From CAVZLD01 sp964522605 (GTDB lineage: Bacteria > Planctomycetota > Planctomycetia > Pirellulales > Pirellulaceae): DNA of 64,000 nucleotides. The stretch is from assembly GCA_964522605.1 (NCBI GenBank), contig CAZFWV010000003.1:4547-68546 (forward strand), written 5' to 3'. This document shows positions 47,205-55,617 of this stretch, one piece after another; within the stretch, counting starts at the first letter, position 1; every line of letters starts with the position of its first letter. Both the position numbers and the translations under genes were made by a program. The notes beneath the pieces are model-generated. The model saw only the letters and a program-made list of their open reading frames with translations, did not search any database and was not told the origin of the DNA.

Positions 47205-47855
47205 CTAGCGGTGACATACGGAACACGAGATCTTGGATTGAAGGCCATATTCGTCCGCCAGACTCCGCCGCTCATCCTTTGACAGCGCACGATCATCCCA
47301 ATCGACTTGGAACACAGCGTTGCGAGGCCGAATGTGGTCTGACGGATTTCGGTGACAATCCAAGCACCATTCCATCAATAGCGATTCCGCGCGCCACATG
47401 AGCGGCATCTGATCCACCTGACCGTGACAAGTCGTGCATCCAATTCCCTTGTGAACGTGAATGCTGTGGTCGAAATAGGCATACTCCGGTAAGTCGTGTA
47501 CGCGAGTCCATCGCAGCGGTTGATTCGTTCGCAGGCTATCGCGAACGGGTTCAAGCATCGGACTGTCTTCGAAAAGCTGTGAATGGCAATTCATGCACGT
47601 CTTCGTGGGCGGAATTCCCGCAAAGGCTGACTCTTCGACTCCGGTGTGGCAGTATCGGCAGTCGATTCCCGCATCCGCGACGTGATGCTTGTGGCTGAAG
47701 GGGACAGGTTGCTCCCGCACGACCCCCGCTCCGGTCACATAAGGTGAACGCACAACGACGAACGCGATGGCAATTGCCAGCACCAGGCAGAAGAGTGCAC
47801 CGAAGATGCTGACGCGAGAGACCGTATTCAGACTCGGGTGAAAGATCTGCGGCAT
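47205..47855 (-). CDS. actA: Alternative complex III subunit ActA (pentahaem cytochrome c)
   Basis: A 216-residue cytochrome with an N-terminal membrane anchor (SIFGALFCLVLAIAIAFVVV) and five CxxCH haem motifs in order: CRYCH, CMNCH, CTTCH, CLDCH and CSVCH. Five haems is the usual number for ActA. Additional conserved His residues (PFSHKHHV, FDHSIHVHKG) supply axial ligands. It lies on the periplasmic face and couples the iron-sulfur subunit to ActE. It begins 15 bp after the stop of the SBP56-like gene, so the two are almost certainly in one transcript. Confidence 0.95.
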   Translation of the reverse strand: MPQIFHPSLNTVSRVSIFGALFCLVLAIAIAFVVVRSPYVTGAGVVREQPVPFSHKHHVADAGIDCRYCHTGVEESAFAGIPPTKTCMNCHSQLFEDSPMLEPVRDSLRTNQPLRWTRVHDLPEYAYFDHSIHVHKGIGCTTCHGQVDQMPLMWRAESLLMEWCLDCHRNPSDHIRPRNAVFQVDWDDRALSKDERRSLADEYGLQSKISCSVCHR

Positions 47856-47870
47856 ACACGTAACTTGTTG

Positions 47871-49301
47871 CTAGACCCAAATGTCCGAAGTGCAATCCCC
47901 GCCGGGGAACCGTATTTCGTGCGCTCGCGCTGGACCCCAGGGTTCCTGGCCGAAATCGACGAGAAAATCTTCATTTCGCTGCATTCCGCCTCGGTCGGGA
48001 TCGCAGTCAATCTGGTACATCCAGGAACCCCTTTCAGCCATTCGGGGATAAAACTGGTCGTCCCAGACGCTGTAGAGCGAACTCGTTACGTACAAGCGTC
48101 GCCCATCTCGGCTGAGTTGAAGCATTTGCGGGCCGCCGACAAGGTTCTCCCGCAGGCCATTCGGTTCATGGCCAATCACTCCTCCCAACCAAACCCGCCC
48201 TGTCAGTTTCGGCCGCGAGGGATCCTGAATGTCGTACTGCCGAATATCTCCGTGTAGCCAGTTGGAGAAATAGAGGAACCGGTCATCGAGCGACAGGAGG
48301 ATATCGGTAACCAACCCCGGTACTGGAAAAGGCCAGCCTTCCGTCGGAACCGGGTCCACTTCGATGACTTTCTCAACCTCCCATTGATCGTTCACTCGGT
48401 GCCAATGGAAGACTGTGCTGCCGAGGGCCGCGCCAACGTATCCATGCGTGCTGTCGGGATCGTGGTGAAAACGAACCTCCAAGGGAATTCGACCTGAGTC
48501 TCCCAGATCGATGGATTGAATAATCTGCCGTTTCGACCAGTCCCAGAAATTCAGATGTTGCCCGTACTTGCCCGCCTTGACATCCGCTAATTGAAATCCG
48601 CCTTTCACGGTGTTCGGTGCCGACCATTCACTGCTGACCATTACATTGTGCCGCGGCTGATACCAGAAATCGTAGTTGAAATCCATCTTGTCGAGAGATG
48701 ACTCCCAGCGGCCGGCGATATTGAACTCTGGATCGATTTCCAGAAACCCACCCGGCGCCTTGCCCGCACTGTCGCCCAACATGGAAATCATTACCACGCC
48801 ATCCGCCCGACAGTGAACGGTATGCGGCGTCGATAGATTTGTCTTCTGAGCGATCTCTTCTCCCGAGATCGTCTTCTCCAGTTTCAAATTCTTTGGATCG
48901 AGCGCATCGATGATATGCACGTTGCTCGAGGCGAAACCGGGCACAATCAAATACCTGCGGTGGCGCTCGCCGTGGCAGCTGCTGCATGCATTCCAGCCGT
49001 AGTGGTGGAGTTCGTCTCCCCGGTCCGGCATGGGGAGTCGACCGACAACCTGGCCGTACTTCTGGGATGCGGGATCGACATCAACCGTGGCCATATAGTC
49101 GGGTCGTTTCGCCCCAGTCCCTACAAGAATCGCGGGAACGAAAGCATATTTTTCTCTCGGTGATTGGAGTGCCTCCTTCACGCTCGCGTACGTTGGATGG
49201 CAAACGGCCATCGGCTCCTCCCCGGCCATTGCACGACGAATGACCGGGCCCGCCAAGATTCCGGAAGCGGCGACCTGCCGCAAGAAGTCGCGTCGTTTCA
49301 T
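47871..49301 (-). CDS. SBP56-family protein (selenium-binding / methanethiol-oxidase-like), Tat-exported
   Basis: A 476-residue beta-propeller protein of the SBP56 family, whose bacterial members include methanethiol oxidase (MtoX). It starts with a twin-arginine signal, MKRRDFLRQVAASGILAGP, indicating periplasmic location. The conserved metal/selenium-binding loop is LHHYGWNACSSCHGE (Cys106, Cys109), followed by TPHTVHC, GYVGAALGSTVFHW, FSNWLHGDIRQYDI and the C-terminal RAHEIRFPGGDCTSDIWV typical of the family. The ATG at 49301 is fixed by the Tat signal. It is the first gene of the Act-cox operon, only 15 bp from actA. Copper-dependent oxidation of a thiol feeding the respiratory chain is a hypothesis. 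Confidence 0.9.
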   Translation of the reverse strand: MKRRDFLRQVAASGILAGPVIRRAMAGEEPMAVCHPTYASVKEALQSPREKYAFVPAILVGTGAKRPDYMATVDVDPASQKYGQVVGRLPMPDRGDELHHYGWNACSSCHGERHRRYLIVPGFASSNVHIIDALDPKNLKLEKTISGEEIAQKTNLSTPHTVHCRADGVVMISMLGDSAGKAPGGFLEIDPEFNIAGRWESSLDKMDFNYDFWYQPRHNVMVSSEWSAPNTVKGGFQLADVKAGKYGQHLNFWDWSKRQIIQSIDLGDSGRIPLEVRFHHDPDSTHGYVGAALGSTVFHWHRVNDQWEVEKVIEVDPVPTEGWPFPVPGLVTDILLSLDDRFLYFSNWLHGDIRQYDIQDPSRPKLTGRVWLGGVIGHEPNGLRENLVGGPQMLQLSRDGRRLYVTSSLYSVWDDQFYPRMAERGSWMYQIDCDPDRGGMQRNEDFLVDFGQEPWGPARAHEIRFPGGDCTSDIWV

Positions 49302-49858
49302 GGGAGATCCCCCCGAGAAATGAGATTTCGAGTCGCCTGAACAGCACAGTCGACGGCTTTCGATTCGCGCGGAGGAAAGAACCGCATCTCGAGCCGTCAA
49401 GAAAAGAAATGCTCTCGTCGATTTTTCCCACCGGTCCGGACGTACTCCCTTGTTGCAAGTCACATACCATTTGGAAATGAGTCACCGGAAGCACTTGAGT
49501 TGCACCAACTTCCGAAGTGCGGAAACATCGCGACTCCGCACTGCAGCAGCCCCGGCGATTCTCTGGGTCGTCTCGCGATTCGAACACCGAATTGCCGGAC
49601 GATGCTCCCGCGGGCCGCGGCTCCTATCCGACATTCTGTCCTCCGTTACGACAAGCTGACGCTTCGCGCAGCGCATGACGCAGTCCTCAAACCGGTCGTC
49701 CCGCCTCCCGTTCGCCACGGCTTGCGACACTAGCCGAACCCGCCCTGGATTGACTGGCATAGGAAATGCTTCTTCGCTGAATGAGGGCACTATGAGGACA
49801 CTGAGAAGTCCGATAGAACGACGCGCAGACGAGACGAATAGCGCAGGCACGTTGCATC
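49302..49858. other. Intergenic region upstream of the respiratory operon
   Basis: About 560 bp between the divergent SBP56-like gene and a small plus-strand gene. Several short frames cross it but none has protein-like features or a ribosome-binding site. It must hold the promoter of the 15-kb respiratory operon. No repeat of the families found elsewhere was seen. Confidence 0.5.
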
Positions 49859-50134
49859 ATGTTTCTTCGAACAAACCAAGTTGAGTTCTTTGGCGGGCCG
49901 TTCGATGGCCACGTCCATATGATTCGATCGATTGAAGACCATCTGGCGCAGCTGATTGCAGTTCCCGTCAACAGAAACGTAATTGAATGGTTGAGTGGAA
50001 ACTCCGGCGAGGAGGAATCTCAGGCAACAAGCGTTGCCGTGTATATCCTTGAGAGTTTGCCGGAGGGAATTCGCTACAGCTTCCAAGGCACCGTTCCACC
50101 CGAGCTTTTCCAGATGGAGCACTGGGTCGGTTGA
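49859..50134 (+). CDS. Small protein of unknown function with FFGGPFDGH motif
   Basis: A 91-residue soluble protein. It opens with VEFFGGPFDGHVH, a GGP-hydrophobic-DG motif seen at the start of many short uncharacterised proteins, then continues with mixed strand/helix text (VAVYILESLPEGIRYSFQG) and ends PPELFQMEHWVG. No catalytic pattern is evident. The ATG has no strong ribosome-binding site. It is the first of three short plus-strand genes (49859, 50187, 50512) ahead of the response regulator, spaced by 52 and 76 bp. Confidence 0.65.
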   Translation: MFLRTNQVEFFGGPFDGHVHMIRSIEDHLAQLIAVPVNRNVIEWLSGNSGEEESQATSVAVYILESLPEGIRYSFQGTVPPELFQMEHWVG

Positions 50135-50186
50135 CATCATTGCTCTGATCACGATTGCGCTCCAAGCAACGAGGGACACGAATTCT

Positions 50187-50435
50187 ATGCCGATCGATGA
50201 CTCCCAGCAGGGCCGACTTTTTGAATGGATGCGAGAGAAAGGGATCCGGCGAGACTGCACGCTATGCGGAGCCCCTGATAGCCTGGAAGCAGGAGATATC
50301 GTCGCACCTCCATCCGCTCCCCACGGAGGCGGAACGGTGATTGGAGGTCCGAGTTACACTCTAGTCCAACTCGTCTGCCGCAATTGCGCCCATGTTATGC
50401 ACTTCGCGTGCACTCCGATCGGGCTGCACCGTTGA
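50187..50435 (+). CDS. Small zinc-ribbon-like protein
   Basis: An 82-residue protein with two Cys pairs, CTLCGAPD and VCRNCAHVMHF, separated by about 45 residues, which suits a zinc ribbon. Between them is a Gly/Pro-rich loop (APPSAPHGGGTVIGG) and a strand. Similar short proteins of unknown function occur in many bacteria. The start at 50187 (MPIDDSQQG) follows GAGGGACACG. It may act in protein or nucleic-acid binding; nothing more specific can be said. Confidence 0.65.
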   Translation: MPIDDSQQGRLFEWMREKGIRRDCTLCGAPDSLEAGDIVAPPSAPHGGGTVIGGPSYTLVQLVCRNCAHVMHFACTPIGLHR

Positions 50436-50511
50436 CTCCGCTGCAACACGACAAAGGACTGACAAGGACACACCGCGAGCCGATTGTATTCCTCAAGCGA
50501 GGTGATGACCT

Positions 50512-50910
50512 ATGCCGACCTACTTGATTACGAAGAAAGCCACCGACGTTCTGGATACTCCCGTGTTTTCAGCCGGGCCTCAAGGCGACCAGGAGGCCGT
50601 GGCCATCTTCACGCGACTCGAAAACGCCGAAAAATACCTTGCTGCTGCGGGCTGGAAAGACCACCAAATTGCGGAAGTCGCCGACCGTGACTTTCTGCGA
50701 TGGGTCGTCAAAGTCTACGAAGGAGCGACGGATTACCTGACGATCGACCCGATACGCGAATCGCAACTGGCTGGTGAGGAGCAATCGGCGATTGAGATTG
50801 CTGCGGAACTGGATGATCTGGCAGAGAGATTGATGCATTCCATCGTGGAGCAATCGGTCAAGCGATTCAGCTCGAAATACGAGGCCGGTGGGCCAGGAAT
50901 CCACGGATAG
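50512..50910 (+). CDS. Conserved-looking hypothetical protein
   Basis: A 132-residue soluble protein with well-ordered alternation of strands and helices: PTYLITKKATDVLD, AVAIFTRLENAEKYLAAAGW, FLRWVVKVYEGATDYLTIDP, then a long acidic helix (IEIAAELDDLAERLMHSIVE). Ribosome-binding site GAGGTGA lies 5 bases before the ATG. I do not recognise a family. The second segment resembles small proteins with an F-x-x-x-E-x-A-x-x-Y-L core. It probably belongs with the two small genes upstream. Confidence 0.7.
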   Translation: MPTYLITKKATDVLDTPVFSAGPQGDQEAVAIFTRLENAEKYLAAAGWKDHQIAEVADRDFLRWVVKVYEGATDYLTIDPIRESQLAGEEQSAIEIAAELDDLAERLMHSIVEQSVKRFSSKYEAGGPGIHG

Positions 50911-51219
50911 GTGACCCCTCGGCGTTCGAACCTCAAAACCGCCCAGCGAGGTTCCAGACCAGACGCTCGACCGGCCACCGCTTCCCCCCCCATGGCTTTC
51001 TTGCCATAATTCAGGAAGTCCGGTTGATCGTCGTGCGACCAATCGGCTGCCCCGAGATGCCCCTCGGGATCCCGGGCACTGCCTGTTCGCCGAATATCCG
51101 CCCGAAAGAATCTTCGCGTGCGGAAAGCCCGGTGTAGACCGCTTTAACATCGTGGTGTTGCATCCTGGTTAAGAACGGTTCGCGGACGCCGCGCCGCACT
51201 TTTTGTGGAGCCACTGTGC
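50911..51219. other. Intergenic region upstream of the response regulator
   Basis: 309 bp. It includes a C/G homopolymer-like stretch near 50986 (CTTCCCCCCCC) and no protein-like frame on either strand. Presumably carries the promoter of the response regulator gene. Confidence 0.45.
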
Positions 51220-51897
51220 ATGCCCAAGCGGAAAGCCGAGACGGGTACGAAAACAACACAGGTGTTGATCGTTGACGACCATACGATCGTCCGCGAGGGT
51301 CTTTCGGCACTACTTTCCCGTCAGCCCCACCTGGAAATCTGCGGTGAAGCCGCAGATGCGGAATCGGCATTAGAGCAGATCAAAGAGAAGAAGCCGGATC
51401 TCGTGATTCTGGACATCAGCTTACGCTCCGGCAGTGGACTCGACTTGATTAAGCAAATTCACGCCGATGACGAGGGTGTGAAAATGCTGATCCTGTCCGT
51501 TCACGATGAAACACTCTTCGCGGAACGAGCTGTTCGTGCAGGAGCGATGGGGTACTTGAGCAAAGAAAAATCTCGGGAACGGATTCTGGAAGCAATTGAC
51601 TGTGTGCTGAGCGGCAAAGTGTATCTGAGTCATGAAATGACGCAACGCGTTCTCGAGTCCACGCTGGGTCGTGATCGAAACGCCGGTGGCACGAGAATCG
51701 AATCGCTTACTGACCGAGAACTCCAGGTATTCGAAGCGATTGGTCAGGGAATGACGGTCCGTGAGATTGCGAGAGCACTGGACATCAGCCCGAAAACTGT
51801 CGAAACGTACCGTGACAACATCAAAGTGAAACTCGATGTTGCGAATACGACGGAGCTCGTCCGTCATGCGGTCCAGTGGAAGTTAGAGCAAGCATGA
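51220..51897 (+). CDS. NarL/FixJ-family response regulator
   Basis: A 225-residue two-component response regulator. The receiver domain shows the acidic pair in LIVDDHTIVREGL, the phosphorylated Asp in DLVILDISLRSGSG, the Thr/Ser switch in LILSVHDE and the Lys in GYLSKEKS. The C-terminal LuxR-type HTH is LTDRELQVFEAIGQG, then VREIARALDISPKTVETYRD. ATG at 51220 is preferred to GTG at 51205. No histidine kinase gene is adjacent, so it is an orphan in this window. By analogy with DosR-like regulators of CBS/universal-stress genes, it may control the stress genes around it. Confidence 0.92.
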   Translation: MPKRKAETGTKTTQVLIVDDHTIVREGLSALLSRQPHLEICGEAADAESALEQIKEKKPDLVILDISLRSGSGLDLIKQIHADDEGVKMLILSVHDETLFAERAVRAGAMGYLSKEKSRERILEAIDCVLSGKVYLSHEMTQRVLESTLGRDRNAGGTRIESLTDRELQVFEAIGQGMTVREIARALDISPKTVETYRDNIKVKLDVANTTELVRHAVQWKLEQA

Positions 51898-51958
51898 ATT
51901 GTCCGGCCATGCCGGTTTGTGCTGTGCCGGTTTGTGCTGGCGAGACGTGCCGCTGAAA

Positions 51959-52420
51959 TCAATCTCCGTCCGCGTCTTTATCCTTCGGCGGTTTCACGTT
52001 CTCCAAAACCTCCTTTCCGAACGCGATTTCCTCACGTTGTTTCCGCAGTATCGACTCTGCGTTCGGATCCTTCGTCGTCTCGATCGCTTGATCATATTCT
52101 TTTGTCAAGTTCTCCTCGCCTTCCACCGCAGTCTCCAAAACCCCCCGTGCACCTCGCGTGAGACGGACGAAATCAAAGAGCGATTCCGCGACGGCGAACA
52201 AATCCAGAGGGCCTGCTGGTGTTTCACCGCTTGCGGCGACGATCTGCTGCAACTCCACGGCGTTCGCCGCAAGATGATCGGCTAAACGACGGCAGATGCG
52301 AACGCGGGACTCGTCGTCCAACGACTTGGCTGCCGCCAGCAGTTCATCCCGTCCCGTGAAATTCCCCTCGATTAACTGTTGAATTCGGCTGAGTGTTTTT
52401 GCGTCGAAATTCAGCTGCAT
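51959..52420 (-). CDS. DUF2383 (PA2169-like) four-helix-bundle protein
   Basis: A 153-residue all-helical protein of the DUF2383/PA2169 type, a ferritin-like four-helix bundle. It shows LNFDAKTLSRIQQLIEGNFTGRDEL at the N-terminus and a Lys/Glu-rich C-terminal tail (KPPKDKDADGD). Family members occur in stress-related clusters; the role is unknown. AGGAGAGG lies 5-6 bases upstream of the ATG at 52420, while the frame continues to 52534 without a signal. It lies convergent to the response regulator and divergent from the CBS gene, with 158 bp between starts. Confidence 0.82.
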   Translation of the reverse strand: MQLNFDAKTLSRIQQLIEGNFTGRDELLAAAKSLDDESRVRICRRLADHLAANAVELQQIVAASGETPAGPLDLFAVAESLFDFVRLTRGARGVLETAVEGEENLTKEYDQAIETTKDPNAESILRKQREEIAFGKEVLENVKPPKDKDADGD

Positions 52421-52578
52421 CAGAACCTCTCCTTCTGATCGGGTTTGTTGTCGCAACTGCCGTGCCGTGTCATGGCTTCCTCTTTCGTTTACGGCACTGA
52501 CAGTTCGGCGCATGATTTGCGGCGTAAAGAGCACGAGTTAGACACAAGTGACTCTGCCTCAAGATAAGGGAGAACAAA

Positions 52579-53004
52579 ATGAAGTTGCGCGAGATTATGA
52601 GCAAAAGCGTTGAGTCAATTCCGGTCAATTCCAGCCTGACGGAGGCCGCCAACACGATGGCGCGACTCGACATCGGTTTTCTTCCGGTCGTGGACGGACC
52701 CGATGTCGTTGGCGCCATTACCGATCGTGACATTGTCGTTCGCGCTCTTGCCGAAGCGCTCAATCCAGCCGAAACGCCGGTATCCGAGATCATGACAAAG
52801 CAATTGGAAACTGTCTCGCCAGATGAGGACGTGGAAGAGGCGGCGCGGATTATGGAGGAGAAGCAGATTCGCCGCCTCGTGCTATGTGACGACAGTGGCG
52901 CATATCTCGGCGTCGTGTCCCTCGGCGACCTGGCCTATCGCGCCCACAGTCATGAGCTATCAGGTGAGGCACTCGAAAAGGTATGCGAGCGGGAGCATGC
53001 CTAA
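52579..53004 (+). CDS. Tandem CBS-domain protein
   Basis: A 141-residue protein made of two CBS domains. Repeats are seen as MSKSVESIPVNSSLTEAANT...VVGAITDRDIVVRAL and MTKQLETVSPDEDVEEAARI...YLGVVSLGDLAYRA. Each ends with the expected nucleotide-binding T/S-x-x-D pattern. Such stand-alone pairs bind adenine nucleotides and act as energy or redox sensors. GGGAG lies 6 bases before the ATG. It resembles hypoxia-induced CBS proteins in other bacteria, in keeping with a stress islet. Confidence 0.92.
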   Translation: MKLREIMSKSVESIPVNSSLTEAANTMARLDIGFLPVVDGPDVVGAITDRDIVVRALAEALNPAETPVSEIMTKQLETVSPDEDVEEAARIMEEKQIRRLVLCDDSGAYLGVVSLGDLAYRAHSHELSGEALEKVCEREHA

Positions 53005-53043
53005 AAACAAAACGGGGCGAGCGGGGTCACGCTGGATTCAGTA

Positions 53044-53156
53044 AGAGGCGGTTTCAATACTGGGAGGGCGAGGTTCCCGCCGAGCCGAAGATGCGGATAA
53101 CCCAGGCTCGGCAGGAGCTTCGCCCTCCCGAAAGCCAGTTTTGAAACCAGTTCTAG
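53044..53156. repeat. CTAG-bounded palindromic repeat, copy C
   Basis: A 113-bp palindrome: GGCGGTTTCAATACTGGGAG at the left, then GGCGAGGTTCCCGCCGAGCC, loop, GGCTCGGCAGGAGCTTCGCC and ending TTTTGAAACCAGTTCTAG. Directly afterwards AGGCGGCTTCAAACCGC looks like the start of a second, truncated unit. It lies between the convergent CBS gene and the gene at 53329. Confidence 0.92.
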
Positions 53157-53328
53157 AGGCGGCTTCAAACCGCAACGTCAAAAATCGCCAGCGATGGACT
53201 TCCCGTGCAGCGGAAACGCGCGGAAACGCATTCTCCGCTATCGATTGTTCTTCCGCGGGGATGCTCTGGAGCGTGTCTTCCATGAGCTTCCCTGTTGGCG
53301 GAACTCCTTTCGTTGGCGCTAACTGAAA

Positions 53329-53625
53329 TCATGTCCCAGTCAGGGCATCAAACGCCACTTTGACCTGCGGGTCTTCCTCCAGGATCGACTGAAGTTCGGC
53401 AGCCGTCAGGGGCGATTCGACGGAGGGGGATACGACAAACGAGAAGACCGCAGGTTCGGACAGACTGGGTTCCATGGCGCATTCCGAGGAAGCTAGGTTC
53501 ATTGCTTCCAAAACTTTGCGTACGTACTCGGCCTGCTCTCGGCCTTGAACAAATACTTTCCAAGACATCGGTCGGATCCGGTTCACAACCGCTGGAGTGT
53601 TCATTTGCATCTCTAGCCTTTTCAT
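53329..53625 (-). CDS. Small hypothetical protein
   Basis: A 98-residue soluble protein with no recognised domain. It has strand-helix-strand text (SWKVFVQGREQAEYVRKVLEAM, then AVFSFVVSPSVESPL, then LQSILEEDPQVKVAFDAL), which reads like a small alpha/beta fold. AAGGTAGAG directly precedes the ATG at 53625. It converges with the CBS gene and diverges from the gene at 53827 across 201 bp. Probably real on codon and structure grounds. Confidence 0.6.
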   Translation of the reverse strand: MKRLEMQMNTPAVVNRIRPMSWKVFVQGREQAEYVRKVLEAMNLASSECAMEPSLSEPAVFSFVVSPSVESPLTAAELQSILEEDPQVKVAFDALTGT

Positions 53626-53826
53626 CTCTACCTTTTGATGAACGCGTGGGAGTGAAGGTGACTTCGGCCGCTCGAACGGAGCGGACAATCGAAACATCGC
53701 AAACCATGTGCCAGCAACTTACTGCGCAGCGAGCATGTGAATGGCGCCCGGCACGATACTTGCTCCTCTGTTATGTGATGCGATGCGTTTCATTCGTTGC
53801 GGAGTCGAACAGTGAAAGTCATAAGG

Positions 53827-54138
53827 ATGCAGGAAAGAAAGAAGACCCGGCGCCCGAGCCCCAATCACATTCCATTACTCTCACGAGAACTACAGCGGAT
53901 CGAAGCCGATGAAGTCCGTTTGTCGCTTGACGAGAGCTTTGAGCCACAAGCCGGTGTACTGTTAAAGGTGGAAATCGGCGCTGCTTACTGGCATATGTGG
54001 CCGGAAGAATTTTGCACTCTGCTGCAAGAGATCCCGGATCGTGCGGGGCTCGATGCAGTCCAGCAGGCCATCGAAAGGCATACGATGCACGTATGGCACG
54101 GTCCGGCTCCGAAAGGCTCACGAGATACTTCGTACTAG
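53827..54138 (+). CDS. Small hypothetical protein
   Basis: A 103-residue protein starting MQERKKTRRP. After a basic N-terminus it shows LQRIEADEVRLSLDES and LLKVEIGAAYWHMWPEEFCTLLQEIP, which looks like folded protein with conserved-type Trp residues. No family is recognised. The ATG lies within the frame that opens upstream at 53797; no good ribosome-binding site was seen. It could still be a spurious frame. Confidence 0.45.
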   Translation: MQERKKTRRPSPNHIPLLSRELQRIEADEVRLSLDESFEPQAGVLLKVEIGAAYWHMWPEEFCTLLQEIPDRAGLDAVQQAIERHTMHVWHGPAPKGSRDTSY

Positions 54139-54360
54139 CACGGGCCATCACGGGAAACCGCCCAAGGCACCCAATAATTTGAACCTCAAGTAGCGGGTAA
54201 GAGGCCCTTGGTGCGTCAGAATGACGGACCACCGCGACAGGTTGCCGAGTAAGCATTTTGTGTTGTATTGCTCAACACGGACGGCGGCTTAGTCACGCCG
54301 AAGTACACGACATTCGGTCATGTCGTGTTGGACATTGTTTTTGGAGAAAGGGAGCAGATC

Positions 54361-54819
54361 ATGCAGATTCGTACGATTCTCTTTGCCACTGATTTTTCGG
54401 AAAACTCCGAAGCCGCATTAAACTTCGCAGCTTCGCTGGCTCGCGATAACCACGCCAAGCTTTTGATCATCCATGTCCACGAGCCGCGAGTTGGATATGC
54501 CGAGGGTCTGGCGGCCGCCTACGCCCCGCTAACCGAGGACGAGCGAGAAGATGCAGAACGGCTGCTTCAGCGTGTAAAACCGCCGACGTCGGATATCGAG
54601 ACGGAGCGTCGTCTGGTCACAGGGTCACCCGCCCACGCGATCGTCGAGATTGCTAAGGAGGAGGATGACGTCGACCTGATCGTTCTTGGATCTCATGGCC
54701 GAACTGGCTTGACTCGCCTGGTAATGGGTAGTGTCGCGGAATCGGTTGTGCGGACGGCAGAATGTCCCGTCTTAACCGTAAAACAACCGTCGGATCAGAC
54801 GGCTCCGACGACATCATAA
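54361..54819 (+). CDS. Universal stress protein (UspA family)
   Basis: A 152-residue single-domain universal stress protein. The N-terminal strand IRTILFATDFSENSEAALN has the ATP-contacting Asp. The nucleotide-binding motif G-2x-G-9x-G(S) is present as GSHGRTGLTRLVMGSVAESV, and the last strand is CPVLTVKQ. It should bind ATP and support survival under energy or oxygen stress. GGGAG lies 7 bases before the ATG; the frame starts earlier, but the conserved N-terminus fixes this start. Confidence 0.93.
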   Translation: MQIRTILFATDFSENSEAALNFAASLARDNHAKLLIIHVHEPRVGYAEGLAAAYAPLTEDEREDAERLLQRVKPPTSDIETERRLVTGSPAHAIVEIAKEEDDVDLIVLGSHGRTGLTRLVMGSVAESVVRTAECPVLTVKQPSDQTAPTTS

Positions 54820-55014
54820 CGGCGGCTGCGCAGCCCATGAGCCTAGACGATCAACGGAAGTCCGGCATTTGTCGACTTCGCGTTGCCGATTGAGGATCTT
54901 TGACCAAGCCGCAGTGAATGAACGTCAGAATGGGACCGGTCGTGCCTCACAACGTTCTCGCAGTACTCGCAGTACAGAAAACCGGAATTTCGGACGTCGG
55001 GAAGTGGAGAGTGC

Positions 55015-55485
55015 ATGATGGCAGCGAGTGTGAATTCAGAACGGTTGGACAATGCGCTGCAGGCGTGGGAACGCGATCTGGAAACCCCGATCGTGCCCGG
55101 GGAATTTCCTTCGTGGATCCAGAACCTGCGAACGTCCGGCGAGCGGGTAGGCCACGAACTGCAGAGTACGCTACCAACCGCGCACGAACAGACGTTCGGC
55201 GAGATTGGCGGGCAGGACCCGGATCTACTGTCTCGAGTGCAAGCACTACGCGAGGAAGATCACGACATCCTCGTCACATTCACATCTGTCCAGCGAAAGG
55301 TCCAAGAGTTGGCGACAACGGCCGAAGTGCGCAGTACGCTGACGAATTCACCCGAGGTGCGCGAGAGGATTCACCAAATCGTGCAAGCCGGCCTGGATCT
55401 CGTCATTCGCATTCGCACCCAAGAGATTAGCCTGGAAACGTGGAAACTGGAAGCGTATCAGCGCGATCGGGGCTTTGGCGATTAA
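55015..55485 (+). CDS. Helical hypothetical protein
   Basis: A 156-residue, almost wholly helical soluble protein: DNALQAWERDLETP, FPSWIQNLRTSGERVGHELQ, then LSRVQALREEDHDILVTFTS and VRERIHQIVQAGLDLVIRI. The HE/EEDHD pattern hints at a hemerythrin-like bundle, but the full set of His/Asp ligands is not seen. Two adjacent ATG codons (55015, 55018) are possible starts. The gene stands alone between the universal stress gene and the convergent aldehyde dehydrogenase. Confidence 0.65.
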   Translation: MMAASVNSERLDNALQAWERDLETPIVPGEFPSWIQNLRTSGERVGHELQSTLPTAHEQTFGEIGGQDPDLLSRVQALREEDHDILVTFTSVQRKVQELATTAEVRSTLTNSPEVRERIHQIVQAGLDLVIRIRTQEISLETWKLEAYQRDRGFGD

Positions 55486-55617
55486 GCGACAGGAGCGACA
55501 AAGGTACGACAGAACGGTCGTGCCTGACAGGTCAGGCCGAAGAGGCATCTTTCGCCCTGCAATGGACGCCGGCGTCCTCTTTCTCGAATTCCGCAGCACG
55601 CAACGGATTCAACGCGT

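Noticed and set aside
53038..53283. 81-residue minus-strand frame with REGEAPAEP peptide
   Set aside because: The peptide is the translation of the palindromic repeat at 53044; similar peptides arise from the copy at 57109. Not a gene.
54918..55430. 170-residue plus-strand frame overlapping the gene at 55015
   Set aside because: Arg/Gly/Pro-rich alternative frame; the frame at 55015 gives ordered helical protein.
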